Positions 34,306-42,699 are shown, counted from the stretch's first letter. The stretch is DNA of 64,000 nt from Nocardioides luteus (GCF_014648595.1 NZ_BMRK01000001.1:62001-126000); one strand, 5' to 3'. Translations and numbers: made by a program. Notes: generated by a model not told the origin, from the sequence alone.

Positions 34306-34314
34306 GGCCGCGCC

Positions 34315-34935
34315 ATGTTGGATCACATCAAAGGCTTCGTCCAGGGAGTCGTCCTCGCGCCCATCGTCCGGTTGTTCGTGGCGCTGAGGATCAGCCCCGA
34401 CGTCGTCACGCTCGTCGGCACCCTCGGGGTGGCGGTCGGCGCGCTGGCGTTCTACCCGCGCGGCGAGCTGCTGCCCGGCACGGTCTTCATCACCTGCTTC
34501 GTCTTCAGCGACCTGATCGACGGAGCGATGGCCCGCATGGTGGGGCGCAGCTCGAAGTTCGGCGCCTTCTGGGACTCCACCCTCGACCGCATCGGCGACG
34601 GTGCCGTCTTCGGCGGCCTGGCGCTCTACTTCGCCGGCCCCGGCGACTCCGACCTCTACCTCGCGCTGACTCTGTGGTGCGTCGTGATGGGCGCTGTCAC
34701 CTCTTATGCCCGTGCCCGTGCGGAATCGCTCGGCTTCACAGCCGACGTCGGCATCGCCGAGCGCGCCGACCGGCTGGTCCTCATCCTGGTGATGACCGGC
34801 TTCGCCGGCATCTTCTCCCTCGACCTGCTGATCTACATCGCGCTGTGGATCCTCGCCGTCGCCTCGACCATCACCGTCGGCCAGCGGGTCTGGACCGTCC
34901 GCCGCCAGGCCCTCGCCGAGGAGGCAGCCGCATGA
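34315..34935 (+). CDS. pgsA: CDP-alcohol phosphatidyltransferase, phosphatidylinositol-phosphate synthase type
   Basis: 206 residues with about six membrane helices. The complete CDP-OH-P motif D-G-x2-A-R-x8-G-x3-D-x3-D is present (Asp66, Asp69, Gly-Ala-Met-Ala-Arg, Asp87, Asp91). In actinobacteria this gene, next to the HIT gene, makes phosphatidylinositol phosphate from CDP-diacylglycerol and inositol-1-phosphate. The following inositol-monophosphatase-family gene supports an inositol role. The mannosyltransferase and acyltransferase that follow pgsA in mycobacteria are absent here. Confidence 0.85.
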   Translation: MLDHIKGFVQGVVLAPIVRLFVALRISPDVVTLVGTLGVAVGALAFYPRGELLPGTVFITCFVFSDLIDGAMARMVGRSSKFGAFWDSTLDRIGDGAVFGGLALYFAGPGDSDLYLALTLWCVVMGAVTSYARARAESLGFTADVGIAERADRLVLILVMTGFAGIFSLDLLIYIALWILAVASTITVGQRVWTVRRQALAEEAAA

Positions 34936-35708
34936 CCGCTCCGACCGAAGCAGACGTACGCCTCGCCACCGAGCTCGTCCGCGGCGCCGGCTCGCTCGCG
35001 GCGAAGATGCGCCACGAGGGCATCGACGCGTCGGTCGAGACCAAGACGTCCGTCTCCGACCTGGTCACCGCCGCTGACAAGGCCGCCGAGAAGGCGATCG
35101 TCGACCGTCTCGCCACCGAGCGCCCCGACGACGGCATCCTCGGCGAGGAGGGCTCCGCCCGCGACTCGGCCTCCGGCCGGGTGTGGACCATCGACCCGGT
35201 CGACGGCACCTACAACTTCGTACGCGGCCTCGACTGGTGGTGCTCCGCGCTCGCGCTCACCGACGGCGACGACATCCTCCTCGGTGCGGTCTACTCGCCC
35301 GCCGAGGATGCCGTCTACGTCGGCGGCCCCGACCTGCCCACCACCCGCAACGGCGTCCGGCTCGACGCGATCCCCGACACCCCGCTAGACCTCGCCTGCC
35401 TCACCACCTACCTCCACCCCGCCCGGCTCAAGCAGCCGGTCGGCGAGGCCTACATCCGCGTCACCGGCGGAGCCGCCTCGATCCGCATTCTCGGCTCCGG
35501 CTCGATGGACCTCACCGCCATCGCCCAGGGCAAGCTCCACCTCTTCTGCCAGCACTCCGTACCCGACTGGGACCGCCTCCCCGGCTGGGCCCTCGTCCTC
35601 GGCGCCGGCGGCGCCACCACCCAGGTCGAGGCCGGCGGCGCCCTCTGGTCACTCGCCGGCGCCCCCACCGCCGTCGCCGACGCCGCCCGAGCCCTCACCT
35701 CCGAATGA
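34932..35708 (+). CDS. Inositol-monophosphatase-family phosphatase
   Basis: 258 residues, ATG overlapping the pgsA stop by 4 bases. Metal motif 1 is WTIDPVDGTYNFVRG, preceded by ILGEEGS; motif 2, normally WDxAAG, reads WDRLPG. Uses Mg to hydrolyse inositol-1-phosphate or a related sugar or histidinol phosphate. Coupling to the PIP synthase favours inositol-phosphate metabolism, although histidinol-phosphatase activity is known in actinobacterial members. The gene runs straight into repeat array 2. Confidence 0.85.
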   Translation: MTAPTEADVRLATELVRGAGSLAAKMRHEGIDASVETKTSVSDLVTAADKAAEKAIVDRLATERPDDGILGEEGSARDSASGRVWTIDPVDGTYNFVRGLDWWCSALALTDGDDILLGAVYSPAEDAVYVGGPDLPTTRNGVRLDAIPDTPLDLACLTTYLHPARLKQPVGEAYIRVTGGAASIRILGSGSMDLTAIAQGKLHLFCQHSVPDWDRLPGWALVLGAGGATTQVEAGGALWSLAGAPTAVADAARALTSE

Positions 35709-35718
35709 CCATCTCGCC

Positions 35719-35992
35719 GACCCGGCGCATCTGCCCCATCAGAGGACGCCGACCCGGCGCATCTGCCCCGGCTGAGGTCGTCGAGTCGGCGCGTCTGCCC
35801 CGGCTGAGGTCGTCGAGTCGGCGCGTCTGCCCCGGCTGAGGTCGTCGAGTCGGCGCGTCTGCCCCAAGCCGTGAGGCAGTTGCGCCGACTCAGCGTGTAT
35901 GCGTGAGGCAGTTGCGCCGACTCGGCGTCCGTACGTGGGGCAGATGCGCCGACTCGGCGTCATATCTCGGGGCAGATGCGCCGAGTCGGCGA
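35719..35992. repeat. 32-bp palindromic repeat array 2 (5 direct + 4 inverted units)
   Basis: Occupies most of the 363 bases between 35708 and pdxS. Direct cores at 35719, 35751 (both GACCCGGCG variants), 35783, 35815 and 35847, exactly 32 apart; inverted cores CGCCGACTC at 35883, 35915, 35947 and 35979, also 32 apart. Units three and four (from 35783 and 35815) are identical over 32 bases, a sign of recent duplication. Same consensus and inward-facing layout as array 1. The rest of the gap (35993-36071) is the pdxS promoter region. Confidence 0.92.
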
Positions 35993-36059
35993 TCAGTCCA
36001 CTTCGGGAACAGTGGCTTGACCTGCGGTTTCCGGGGGTGGTGGACGGCGCGTGGCGAAT

Positions 36060-36065
36060 TACGAT
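36060..36065 (+). promoter_or_regulatory. -10 box (TACGAT) for leaderless pdxS
   Basis: TACGAT fits TANNNT and lies 6 nt before the ATG at 36072. This supports that start over a GTG at 36051, which has no ribosome site and precedes the -10 box. Confidence 0.5.
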
Positions 36066-36071
36066 CTGGCC

Positions 36072-36968
36072 ATGGCTACAAGCACGAACGAGACGGGTAC
36101 CTCGCGGGTCAAGCGGGGGATGGCGGAGATGCTCAAGGGTGGCGTGATCATGGACGTGGTCACCCCCGAGCAGGCGAAGATCGCCGAGGACGCCGGGGCG
36201 GTGGCGGTGATGGCGCTGGAGCGCGTACCCGCCGACATCCGCGCCCAGGGCGGCGTGAGCCGGATGTCCGACCCCGACATGATCGACGGCATCATCGAGG
36301 CCGTCTCCATCCCGGTCATGGCCAAGGCCCGCATCGGCCACTTCGCCGAGGCCCAGATCCTGCAGAGCCTCGGTGTCGACTACATCGACGAGTCCGAGGT
36401 GCTGACCCCGGCCGACTACGAGAACCACATCGACAAGTGGGCGTTCACGGTGCCGTTCGTGTGCGGCGCGACCAACCTGGGGGAGGCGCTGCGCCGCATC
36501 ACCGAGGGCGCGGCGATGATCCGCTCCAAGGGTGAGGCCGGCACCGGGGACGTGTCCAACGCGGTCACCCACATGCGTACGATCCGGCGCGAGATCCGCC
36601 GCCTCGGCGCCCTGGACGAGGACGAGCTCTACGTGGCGGCCAAGGAGCTCCAGGCGCCCTACGAGCTCGTCAAGGAGGTCGCCGAGAACGGCAAGCTTCC
36701 CGTCGTCCTCTTCACCGCCGGCGGCATCGCGACCCCGGCCGACGCCGCGATGATGATGCAGCTCGGCGCCGAGGGCGTCTTCGTCGGCTCCGGCATCTTC
36801 AAGTCCGGCAACCCTGCCCAGCGCGCCGAGGCGATCGTCAAGGCGACCACCTTCCACGACGACCCGGACGTCGTCGCCAAGGTCTCCCGCGGCCTCGGTG
36901 AGGCGATGGTCGGCCTCAACGTCGACGAGCCCGCCCGCTCGATCCAGTTCGCGGAGCGCGGCTGGTAG
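36072..36968 (+). CDS. pdxS: Pyridoxal 5'-phosphate synthase, PdxS subunit
   Basis: 298 residues. Builds PLP from ribose-5-phosphate, glyceraldehyde-3-phosphate and ammonia, the last supplied by PdxT. TIM barrel with [39 protein letters not shown], the active-site Lys in [10 protein letters not shown], the second Lys in [12 protein letters not shown] and the phosphate-binding [11 protein letters not shown]. Usual length. pdxT is normally next but here lies 3.9 kb downstream, past the SipW module. Confidence 0.97.
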   Translation: MATSTNETGTSRVKRGMAEMLKGGVIMDVVTPEQAKIAEDAGAVAVMALERVPADIRAQGGVSRMSDPDMIDGIIEAVSIPVMAKARIGHFAEAQILQSLGVDYIDESEVLTPADYENHIDKWAFTVPFVCGATNLGEALRRITEGAAMIRSKGEAGTGDVSNAVTHMRTIRREIRRLGALDEDELYVAAKELQAPYELVKEVAENGKLPVVLFTAGGIATPADAAMMMQLGAEGVFVGSGIFKSGNPAQRAEAIVKATTFHDDPDVVAKVSRGLGEAMVGLNVDEPARSIQFAERGW

Positions 36969-37005
36969 TTCGCGACCGACGTCGCCCGACAAGAGCAGAA
37001 CCGAA

Positions 37006-37040
37006 GCGGCTGCGCATCCTTCCGATGGGTGCGCAGCCGC
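37006..37040 (+). terminator. pdxS terminator hairpin
   Basis: GCGGCTGCGCATCC (37006-37019) pairs with GGGTGCGCAGCCGC (37027-37040), 14 bp including one T-G wobble, loop 7. No T-tract, as usual in actinobacteria. The following 37041-37234 is unusually AT-rich for this window and probably holds the promoter of the SipW module. Confidence 0.7.
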
Positions 37041-37234
37041 TCCGCGTCTGGTGCGCTGACGAACGGGTCTCACCGAACGTCGGATTCGATGCCTCAACGA
37101 ATTCAAACCGCGTGTGACTGATACAACAGAACAAAAGGCAAGCAAATACCCTATTTCGATGTAAATCGTCCCGGAGTGATGGATCTTGGATCCATACATA
37201 CGGGGGCACCGGGTCCCTGTGGAGATGGGGAGTC

Positions 37235-37789
37235 ATGAAGAAGTCGACGAAGGGCGCAGTCGCTGCCGCAGCCGCGGCGGTCCTGCTTCTCGGTGGTGCC
37301 GGGACGCTCGCCTACTGGACCGATGAGGGCACCGCCTCCGGCGGGACGCTCACCACCGGCAACATGGCGCTGAGCGACGGCACGTGCGAGCCGGGCTGGA
37401 CCTACCCGGACGGCTCCGCGGTCGCGACGATCGTCCCGGGCGACTCGATCACCAAGTCCTGCTCGTTCGAGGTGACCGGTTCCGGTGACCACCTCACCGC
37501 CACGGTGTCGGCCCCCGGCGAGGTCACCTACACCACCGACAAGGCCACGACGACCATGCAGCTCACCGCCTCTGCGGACTACGAGCTCGGCGGCCAGCCG
37601 GTGGGCGACGGTGACTCGTTCGCGATCGACGGCCCGACCACGCTGGTCGCCCAGGTCGAGGTGGTCTTCCCCTACGGGGACGCGACCACGATCAACGCCA
37701 ACGACACCCAGGACGTCACCGCGACCCTCGACGCGATCACGATCACCCTGACCCAGGACCAGAGCTCGGGCGAGAACCCGAACCCCTGA
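37235..37789 (+). CDS. Secreted protein with SipW-type (alternate) signal peptide
   Basis: 184 residues, ATG with GGAG upstream. A short hydrophobic signal anchor (residues 7-27) runs into GTLAYWTDEGTASGGTLTTG, the aromatic-Asp motif shared by TasA/CalY-like and actinobacterial alternate-signal exported proteins, which are cut by SipW-type peptidases rather than the housekeeping one. The mature part is Thr/Asp/Gly-rich beta-type sequence with two Cys (CEPGWT and KSCSFE) that could form one disulfide. Function unknown; fibre or surface-matrix subunit is a family-based guess. Confidence 0.75.
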   Translation: MKKSTKGAVAAAAAAVLLLGGAGTLAYWTDEGTASGGTLTTGNMALSDGTCEPGWTYPDGSAVATIVPGDSITKSCSFEVTGSGDHLTATVSAPGEVTYTTDKATTTMQLTASADYELGGQPVGDGDSFAIDGPTTLVAQVEVVFPYGDATTINANDTQDVTATLDAITITLTQDQSSGENPNP

Positions 37790-37823
37790 TCGGCGTGTCA
37801 GCCACAACCGTCAGCCGGCGTCC

Positions 37824-38444
37824 ATGACGGCCGCAGGCATGGTCTCGTCCCGGCGCCCCTCGCCACCGGGGGAACGACGCCTGCTCTTTCCGAGCCCCAG
37901 AGCGGTGCTCGGGTTCGTCGGGCAGTTCGTAGTCTGGTTCGTGATCATCGCCGCCGGAGCCGTGATCGGCCTCGGCGTAGCCGTGCCCAGGATCGTCGGG
38001 GGAGAGGCGCTCACGGTGCTCAGCGGATCGATGCGGCCCGGGATGCCACCGGGATCCCTGGTGGTCGTACGTCCGGTGGACCCGGCCACGCTCCGGATCG
38101 GCGACGTGATCACCTTCCAGCTGAGATCGGGGGAGCCGGCGGTCGCGACGCACCGCATCACGGGCATCGGCACCGACACCACGGGAGAGCGCATCTTCAC
38201 CACCCGCGGCGACGCCAACGACGCCGACGACGTGAAGCCGGTGCGCGTGGTGCAGGTGCGCGGCGAGCGCTGGTACTGGCTGCCCTACGTCGGCCGGGTG
38301 AACTCGCTGCTGACCGGCGAGCAGCGCGCCATCACCAGGCTCGTCGGCGCCGGGCTGCTCGGTGGCTACGCGCTGGTGATGTTCGGGGGCGCGGTCCGCG
38401 ACCGTCGCCGGGAGCGCGCCGAGGCTCAGGGGCCGAAGCCATGA
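37824..38444 (+). CDS. SipW-type signal peptidase I
   Basis: 206 residues, ATG. One N-terminal membrane helix (about 29-52) and one C-terminal helix (about 170-187). The catalytic Ser69 is in LSGSMRPGMPPGS. The general base is His110 (ATHRIT) in place of the usual Lys, as in SipW and eukaryotic/archaeal peptidases. Box E is RGDANDADD. It should process the alternate-signal proteins encoded on both sides. Overlaps the next gene by 4 bases. Confidence 0.87.
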   Translation: MTAAGMVSSRRPSPPGERRLLFPSPRAVLGFVGQFVVWFVIIAAGAVIGLGVAVPRIVGGEALTVLSGSMRPGMPPGSLVVVRPVDPATLRIGDVITFQLRSGEPAVATHRITGIGTDTTGERIFTTRGDANDADDVKPVRVVQVRGERWYWLPYVGRVNSLLTGEQRAITRLVGAGLLGGYALVMFGGAVRDRRRERAEAQGPKP

Positions 38445-39091
38445 CGGTCCTACGCCTTCTGCTTGCGCTCCTGATCATGTGGGCCCTCTCCGCGACGCCG
38501 GCGGGAGCAGCCACCGAGCCGGTGCAGCTGAGCAACGACGGCCGCACCTGGGCCGCAGACCTGCCCGAGCCGCTGTTCGATCCGGACGTGCGCTGGGTGC
38601 CCGGCGACTCACGAGCGGCAGCGTTCTGGGTGCGCGACGCCGGGGAGAGTCGCGGTGCGCTGTCGGTGAGCGCCGACGTCCGCGACACCGACCGCCTGGT
38701 CGCCGACGGTGCGATGAACCTGCGGCTGCGCCGCGGATCGGGCCAGTGGCACGAGGTACGGCCCGGCACCAGCATCTCGCTGGGCAGCCTCGAGCGGGGC
38801 GGTCGGGAGCGGATCGGTGTGGTCGCTACCTACGCACCGCGCTCCGGCAACGACACGATGGACTCCGGGTTCACCTTCAGTCTCGACGTACGTCTGACCG
38901 GGGACGACGCCACCGGCGAGGACGAGCCCGGTCCGGGCGACGACCTGCCCGAGGGCCAGGCTCCGGTCGGCGGTGGCCTGCTGCCCGGCACCGGCAGCCC
39001 GGTGCGCTGGTGGCTGATCGCCCTGGCCTCACTCTCGATCGGCGGGGGCACAGCCCTCGTCCTGCGCAGCAAGCGAAAGGGAAGTTCATGA
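38441..39091 (+). CDS. Putative sortase-anchored surface protein of the SipW module
   Basis: 216 residues, ATG overlapping the peptidase stop. Conventional signal peptide (MTVLRLLLALLIMWALSATP, cut near AGAA). The mature domain has no family I recognise; predicted mostly beta from its alternating pattern. The C-terminus is a sortase signal: LPGTG at about 181-185, a hydrophobic segment, then RSKRKGSS. It would be linked covalently to peptidoglycan, and so could anchor the module's other products. Start overlaps and coupling on both sides show it belongs to the same operon. Confidence 0.75.
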   Translation: MTVLRLLLALLIMWALSATPAGAATEPVQLSNDGRTWAADLPEPLFDPDVRWVPGDSRAAAFWVRDAGESRGALSVSADVRDTDRLVADGAMNLRLRRGSGQWHEVRPGTSISLGSLERGGRERIGVVATYAPRSGNDTMDSGFTFSLDVRLTGDDATGEDEPGPGDDLPEGQAPVGGGLLPGTGSPVRWWLIALASLSIGGGTALVLRSKRKGSS

Positions 39092-39681
39092 CCAGTCCAC
39101 GACGGCGCCCGGTCGCCGCGCTCCGGCGTGCGGTGAGGTCGACGCGCCTACGCGCCTTGCTCGCCCTCGGCGTGGTCGTCTCGATCGGGGCGACCGGGAC
39201 GCTGGCCTACTGGACCGACACGGTGGAGGTCAGCGGCGCGACCCTGACCACGGGCACGCTCGACCTCCAGGTCAACGGTGCCGACCCCTACACCGGTTTC
39301 ACGGCGTTGAGTCTGACCGGCATGTATCCGGGCACGTCCTCGGCCGGCGTCCTCACCGTCCAGAACGTCGGGACCGTCCCGCTGAGCTACACGATGACGA
39401 GCGGCTCCTCGACCGCCACACTGTCCCCGCTGACCCTCAAGGTCACCGCCGACACCAGCGTGACCAACGACGGCACGCTGAACCAGACCTGCCCGGGCGC
39501 GGCCCTGGCGGGCACCGGTGGCGCGCTCCCGTCGGCCGGCATCGCGACCGCGCGTACGCTCCAACCCGGCTCCTCGGAGACGCTGTGCCTGCAGGTGACG
39601 CTCGGCACCGACGCCCCCGATTCTGCCCAGGGCCGCTCGAGCGACCTCACCTTCACGCTCACCGGGACGCAGCTCCCGTGA
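39088..39681 (+). CDS. TasA/CalY-like secreted protein with SipW-type signal peptide
   Basis: 197 residues, ATG overlapping the LPGTG gene. An Arg-rich N-terminus and a hydrophobic helix (about 22-40) end in GTLAYWTDTVEVSGATLTTG, nearly the same motif as the protein at 37235. The mature part contains LTGMYPGTSSAGVLTVQNVG, a layout seen in TasA-like matrix proteins (a beta-sandwich following a PG-S motif). Two Cys (QTCPG, ETLCLQ). Likely a second exported subunit. Overlaps the fused peptidase gene (GTGA). Confidence 0.78.
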   Translation: MTSPRRRPVAALRRAVRSTRLRALLALGVVVSIGATGTLAYWTDTVEVSGATLTTGTLDLQVNGADPYTGFTALSLTGMYPGTSSAGVLTVQNVGTVPLSYTMTSGSSTATLSPLTLKVTADTSVTNDGTLNQTCPGAALAGTGGALPSAGIATARTLQPGSSETLCLQVTLGTDAPDSAQGRSSDLTFTLTGTQLP

Positions 39682-40820
39682 CCGGTTTTCGGCGCTTCGT
39701 CACCGTCGCGAGCCGGCGGGCGGGCGACCTCGCGCTCACCCTGGCCGCGGTGGCCGGCGTGGTGTGCCTGCTGACGCTGCTCGCGGGGGTCGCGTTCGAC
39801 GTGCGGCCGCTCCTGTTCCGGTCCGGATCGATGTCACCGGCGATCCCGACCGGGTCGCTGGCGCTGGCGGTGCCGGTCGACCATCGTGAGATCGCGGTGG
39901 GTGACGTGATCTCGGTGCCGTACGAACGCACGCGGGTCACGCACCGGGTCGTCTCGATCGACCACACCGAGGCGAGCTCGATGCTGCGGATGCAGGGTGA
40001 CGCGAACGACGCCGCCGACCTGCGCCCCTATCAGGTCACCTCCGCCGACCGCGTCGTCTTCTCGGTGCCCCGTCTCGGCGCCGCGATCGCCTGGCTCTCG
40101 CATCCGCCGGGGATCTTCGTGCTCGCCGGTTACGCGGCCCTGCTGCTGGCGATCCTGATGCGCCGTCGGGCGAACCCGCCCGCTCCGAACGCCCCGGCGG
40201 CCCCCGAGGCGCCCGAAGAACCACGACCTGCGCCGAGTCCCGCAGAGGACCGGCGCCGAGGCCACGGAGGACGGCTCGCGCTCGCCGCCCTCGTGCTCGC
40301 GTTGCTGCTCGGCACGGCGACGCCGCCGACCTGGGCGGCCTGGACGGACCCGGTGAGCGTCACCGGCGGCACCCTCGCCACGGCCACCCTGGCCTCGCCG
40401 ACCGCGGCACCCTCCTCCGGGGGAGGAAGCGGCGGCGCGAACGGCAACTGCCAGGCGCAGAACCTGGTGCTCGGCAGCACGATCACGTTGCGCTGGGAGG
40501 GGGTCGCGCCGACCTCCGCGCCGCCGCTGGCGAGTTACGACTACCAGCTGCAGTTCTTCAACCGGAGCACCAACCAGAACCAGGGCCCACCGGTGACCGT
40601 CGCGCATTCCGGGGCCGCCGGTTCGAGACAGAGCTACCAGCAGAGCGCGACGGCACTGGGCAACCTGCTCGGCCTCAACCTCTTCTCCAACACCCGGCTG
40701 CAGCTGCGGGTGCGCTCGCACCTCGCCGGCACCAGCTGGTACGGCGCGACGACAGTGCTGGTGAACTTCTCCAGCAGCGCTGTGCTCACCTTCGCCTCCT
40801 TCGAGTGCAACACCGCCTGA
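39678..40820 (+). CDS. SipW-type signal peptidase fused to a SipW-substrate-like domain
   Basis: 380 residues, GTG start overlapping the upstream stop. Residues 1-165 form a complete peptidase: helix 19-40, Ser51 in RSGSMSPAIPTGS, His89 in VTHRVV, box E QGDANDAAD, second helix about 145-162. A Pro/Ala/Glu linker (166-190) leads to a third helix (199-215) that ends in TWAAWTDPVSVTGGTLATAT, the same aromatic-Asp signal motif as the two substrates. The remaining 150 residues are an exported-type beta domain with two Cys (GNCQAQ, FECNTA). No frame break separates the parts. The enzyme might cut its own C-terminal domain loose; that is inference. Confidence 0.82.
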   Translation: MTGFRRFVTVASRRAGDLALTLAAVAGVVCLLTLLAGVAFDVRPLLFRSGSMSPAIPTGSLALAVPVDHREIAVGDVISVPYERTRVTHRVVSIDHTEASSMLRMQGDANDAADLRPYQVTSADRVVFSVPRLGAAIAWLSHPPGIFVLAGYAALLLAILMRRRANPPAPNAPAAPEAPEEPRPAPSPAEDRRRGHGGRLALAALVLALLLGTATPPTWAAWTDPVSVTGGTLATATLASPTAAPSSGGGSGGANGNCQAQNLVLGSTITLRWEGVAPTSAPPLASYDYQLQFFNRSTNQNQGPPVTVAHSGAAGSRQSYQQSATALGNLLGLNLFSNTRLQLRVRSHLAGTSWYGATTVLVNFSSSAVLTFASFECNTA

Positions 40821-40850
40821 GCCGAGTTCCGCGTCGCCGCTGCGGCGAAC

Positions 40851-40856
40851 TACGCT
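40851..40856 (+). promoter_or_regulatory. -10 box (TACGCT) for leaderless pdxT
   Basis: TACGCT lies 6 nt before the pdxT GTG start. pdxT thus has its own promoter, as expected after separation from pdxS. Confidence 0.45.
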
Positions 40857-40862
40857 GCCGCA

Positions 40863-41441
40863 GTGATTGCACCGACCATCGGCGTACTCGCCCTCCAGGG
40901 CGATGTCCGCGAGCACCTGGCCACGTTGACCCGGCTGGGGGTCAAGACCCTTCCCGTACGCCGCCGGGCCGAGCTGGACACCTGCGACGCGCTCGTCATT
41001 CCCGGCGGAGAGTCGACGGCGATGTGGCGCCTGGCGCGTACGTTCGAGCTGCTCGACCCGCTCCGTGAACGCGTCCGCACCGGCATGCCCGCGTTCGGCA
41101 CCTGCGCCGGCATGGTCCTCCTGGCCGACCGGCTGCTCGACGCCGCTCCGGGGCAGGAGACCGTCGGCGGCCTCGACATCACCGTCCGGCGCAACGCCTT
41201 CGGGCGCCAGACCGAGTCGTTCGAGACCGAGCTCGAGGTCGCCGGGCTGGACGGCACGGTCCACGCCGTCTTCATCCGGGCGCCGTGGGTCGAGGAGGTC
41301 GGCGCTGATGTCGAGGTGCTGGCCAGCGCCGCGGGACACGCCGTCGCCGTACGCCGGGATCAGCTGATGGCGACGAGCTTCCACCCCGAGGTCAACGCCG
41401 ACGACCGGCTCCACCGGCTGTTCCTGGACACCTGCTGCTGA
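40863..41441 (+). CDS. pdxT: Pyridoxal 5'-phosphate synthase glutaminase, PdxT subunit
   Basis: 192 residues, GTG start. Class-I glutamine amidotransferase: [13 protein letters not shown] at the N-terminus, oxyanion segment PGGEST, nucleophile Cys in [12 protein letters not shown], and His-Glu in SFHPEV. Releases ammonia from glutamine and channels it to PdxS. Its separation from pdxS by 3.9 kb is unusual. The yebC gene follows after 115 bases. Confidence 0.95.
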   Translation: MIAPTIGVLALQGDVREHLATLTRLGVKTLPVRRRAELDTCDALVIPGGESTAMWRLARTFELLDPLRERVRTGMPAFGTCAGMVLLADRLLDAAPGQETVGGLDITVRRNAFGRQTESFETELEVAGLDGTVHAVFIRAPWVEEVGADVEVLASAAGHAVAVRRDQLMATSFHPEVNADDRLHRLFLDTCC

Positions 41442-41556
41442 CGGCGGCGAGCGCCACGTAGTTAGAATGGCCTCCTGCTGCCCTGTGGTGTTTCCGGAGG
41501 CGGCTCGACCAGGCTTGAAAGCACAGCGACGACGCGGGGCAAAGGACGGTTTCCAG

Positions 41557-42324
41557 ATGAGCGGCCACTCCAAGTGGGCAACGACCAAGCACAAGAAGGC
41601 GGCGATCGACGCCAAGCGCGGCAAGCTCTTCGCCAAGCTCATCAAGACGATCGAGATCGCGGCCAAGACCGGCGGTCCCGACCCGTCCGGCAACCCGACC
41701 CTCTACGACGCCATCCAGAAGGCCAAGAAGCAGTCGGTCCCCAACGACAACATCGACCGCGCGGTCAAGCGCGGCGGTGGCCTCGACGGCGGCGGCGTCA
41801 GCTACGACACGATCATGTACGAGGTCTACGGACCCCAGGGCGTGGCACTCCTGATCGAGTGTCTGACCGACAACCGCAACCGTGCGGCCATGGAGGTACG
41901 CACCGCGGTGACCCGCAACGGCGGCACCATGGCCGACCCGGGCTCGGTCTCGCGCCTCTTCGACCGCAAGGGCGTGGTCGTGGTAGCCAAGGCCCAGGAG
42001 GGCAAGGAGATCACCGAGGACGACCTGCTCGAGGCCTCCCTCGACGCGGGTGCCGAGGACGTCAACGACCTCGGTGAGTCCTTCGAGATCGTCTCGGACC
42101 CGTCCGACGTGGTCGCGGTGCGCACGGCGCTGCAGGAGGCCGGCATCGACTACGACTCCGCGGAGGTGCAGTTCGTCGCCAGCATGGACATCCCGGTCTC
42201 GGACGCCTCCGCCGCGGAGAAGGTCTTCAAGCTGATCGACGCCGTCGACGACCTCGACGACGTCCAGAACGTCTTCTCCAACGCCGATGTCCCCGACGAG
42301 GTCATGGAGACCGTCGACGCCTGA
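41557..42324 (+). CDS. yebC: YebC/PmpR family protein
   Basis: 255 residues from the ATG at 41557 (AAAGGAC upstream); an upstream in-frame ATG at 41467 is rejected because [20 protein letters not shown] is the invariant start of the family. Contains [16 protein letters not shown] and the C-terminal [18 protein letters not shown]. Described in other bacteria as a transcriptional regulator and as a translation factor that helps ribosomes at difficult sequences. Conserved neighbour of ruvCAB. A TAGAAT -10 candidate lies at 41463-41468, giving a leader of about 85 bases. Confidence 0.95.
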   Translation: MSGHSKWATTKHKKAAIDAKRGKLFAKLIKTIEIAAKTGGPDPSGNPTLYDAIQKAKKQSVPNDNIDRAVKRGGGLDGGGVSYDTIMYEVYGPQGVALLIECLTDNRNRAAMEVRTAVTRNGGTMADPGSVSRLFDRKGVVVVAKAQEGKEITEDDLLEASLDAGAEDVNDLGESFEIVSDPSDVVAVRTALQEAGIDYDSAEVQFVASMDIPVSDASAAEKVFKLIDAVDDLDDVQNVFSNADVPDEVMETVDA

Positions 42325-42456
42325 CCGGCGGCGCCCGCGGCGCCGACCCAGCTCCCACGTCCTCGTACGCACCGGCTCATGCCCTGAGCGGTTGGTGGGT
42401 ACCCAGTAGGTCGCCGAACCGCCACCAGGGCGGGTTCGCCCTATAAGGAGGACACG

Positions 42457-42699
42457 ATGGGATACGGCGTAGGAGCGATTCTGCTCGTGGTCGGGCTGAT
42501 CCTGGCGCTGGCCGTGCACGTCTCGGTCAGCGGGGTCGATCTGACTCAGGTCGGTTGGATCCTGGCCGCTGTCGGAGCCGTGGTGCTGATCCTGACCGCC
42601 GTGACGCTGAACACCGGCGGCCGCGCGCGCACGGTCGCGCGGCGGAGGCACGCGGACGGCACCGAGACCGTCGAGGAGCGACGCACCGACACTCTGTGA
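42457..42699 (+). CDS. Small membrane protein (DUF6458-like)
   Basis: 80 residues, ATG with a strong TAAGGAGG site. Two membrane helices (about 4-22 and 31-52) and a basic, then acidic, cytoplasmic tail (RARTVARRRHADGTETVEER). MGYGVGAILLVVGLILALAV resembles the small actinobacterial family DUF6458; function unknown. A 6-bp hairpin (AGGGCG-GGTT-CGCCCT, 42427-42442) stands just before the ribosome site and could affect translation. Confidence 0.75.
   Translation: MGYGVGAILLVVGLILALAVHVSVSGVDLTQVGWILAAVGAVVLILTAVTLNTGGRARTVARRRHADGTETVEERRTDTL

Noticed and set aside
37041-37234. Riboswitch or small RNA in the AT-rich leader of the SipW module
   Set aside because: AT-rich and promoter-like, but I found no stable long stem or conserved aptamer core.
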